This document shows, in pieces, positions 28,649 to 28,731 of a stretch of 28,731 bases of DNA; the first letter of the stretch is position 1, and each line of letters opens with the position of its first letter. The translations under genes and the position numbers were made by a program. The stretch comes from an uncultured Christensenellaceae bacterium (GTDB taxonomy: Bacteria; Bacillota; Clostridia; Christensenellales; Borkfalkiaceae), in assembly GCA_910586675.1 (NCBI GenBank), contig CAJUJO010000021.1:1-28731 (forward strand). The letters are read 5' to 3'. The notes under the pieces were generated by a model that was not told where the DNA came from, searched no databases, and saw only the letters and a program-made list of their open reading frames with translations.

Positions 28649-28731
28649 TTATCTGTTGTCGATTTTTTCGGGATACATATCGTGGTGCGAAAGCCTGTCC
28701 CAGGCTACCTGTTCCCACTTAGTCCCCTTTT
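28649..28731 (-). CDS. 3' end of an unidentified gene (partial)
   Basis: The last 26 codons of a minus-strand frame run off the window edge: KGTKWEQVAWDRLSHHDMYP then EKIDNR and TAA at 28649-28651. A terminator two nt downstream supports a real gene. The fragment is too short to identify; its start lies outside the window. Confidence 0.5.
   Translation of the reverse strand, partial: KGTKWEQVAWDRLSHHDMYPEKIDNR

Noticed and set aside
1..28731. CRISPR array or other regularly spaced repeat array
   Set aside because: No set of three or more short repeats with even spacing was seen; the repeats present are pairs or palindromes.

Overview
The window looks like a chromosomal segment from a Bacillota (Clostridia-type, probably gut-associated) bacterium. 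The evidence is the secA-prfB pair, a perfect CIRCE operator at clpB, the rsfS/nadD/yqeK group, lipoproteins with Firmicute-style lipoboxes, and many consensus TTGACA/TATAAT promoters. Most of the DNA is moderately GC-rich. Two blocks are visibly AT-rich and read as acquired DNA: about 1-1070 and about 23.65-25.89 kb. The genus cannot be named from the sequence.

Layout. 1-2.4 kb is accessory: a zinc-ribbon/PD-(D/E)XK-like nuclease gene behind a structured, attenuator-like leader, and an IS481-type transposase. 2.4-7.6 kb is housekeeping (secA-prfB-tsaD, minus strand). 7.8-11.3 kb holds a DeoC-fold protein lacking its catalytic residues, a small membrane protein, rsfS, a fused nadD-yqeK and a membrane protein with an Mrr-like domain. 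11.35-14.1 kb is a recX-birA-nnrD operon. 14.2-16.8 kb is clpB under CIRCE. 16.9-20.0 kb is a tightly packed tyrS-yigZ-ilvE operon. 20.05-21.24 kb is a small coiled-coil gene divergent from a WYL regulator. 21.3-23.6 kb holds a lipoprotein, an HNH protein and a zinc-ribbon membrane protein. 23.65-25.89 kb is an AT-rich cassette (acyltransferase, alpha/beta hydrolase) between two imperfect inverted repeats. 25.9-28.2 kb is a secreted GH51 arabinofuranosidase. tRNA-Ser(GGA), a decayed recombinase tail and a truncated CDS close the window.

The most notable signal lies upstream of tyrS. A consensus promoter is followed by an 18-codon reading frame with Tyr codons at positions 10, 12 and 14. Next come three mutually exclusive RNA pairings (1:2, 2:3, 3:4), the last an intrinsic terminator. 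This is the layout of a ribosome-mediated, tyrosine-sensing attenuator, where Firmicutes normally use a T-box. It would control tyrS, yigZ and ilvE together. The start codon of that leader, of nadD-yqeK and of the WYL regulator each sits 6-7 nt after a -10 box, which suggests leaderless transcripts.

Other signals worth following are a G9 tract inside the spacer of the zinc-ribbon membrane protein promoter (possible phase variation), an antiterminator/terminator switch before the nuclease gene, and a serine-recombinase remnant reading into the tRNA-Ser gene.
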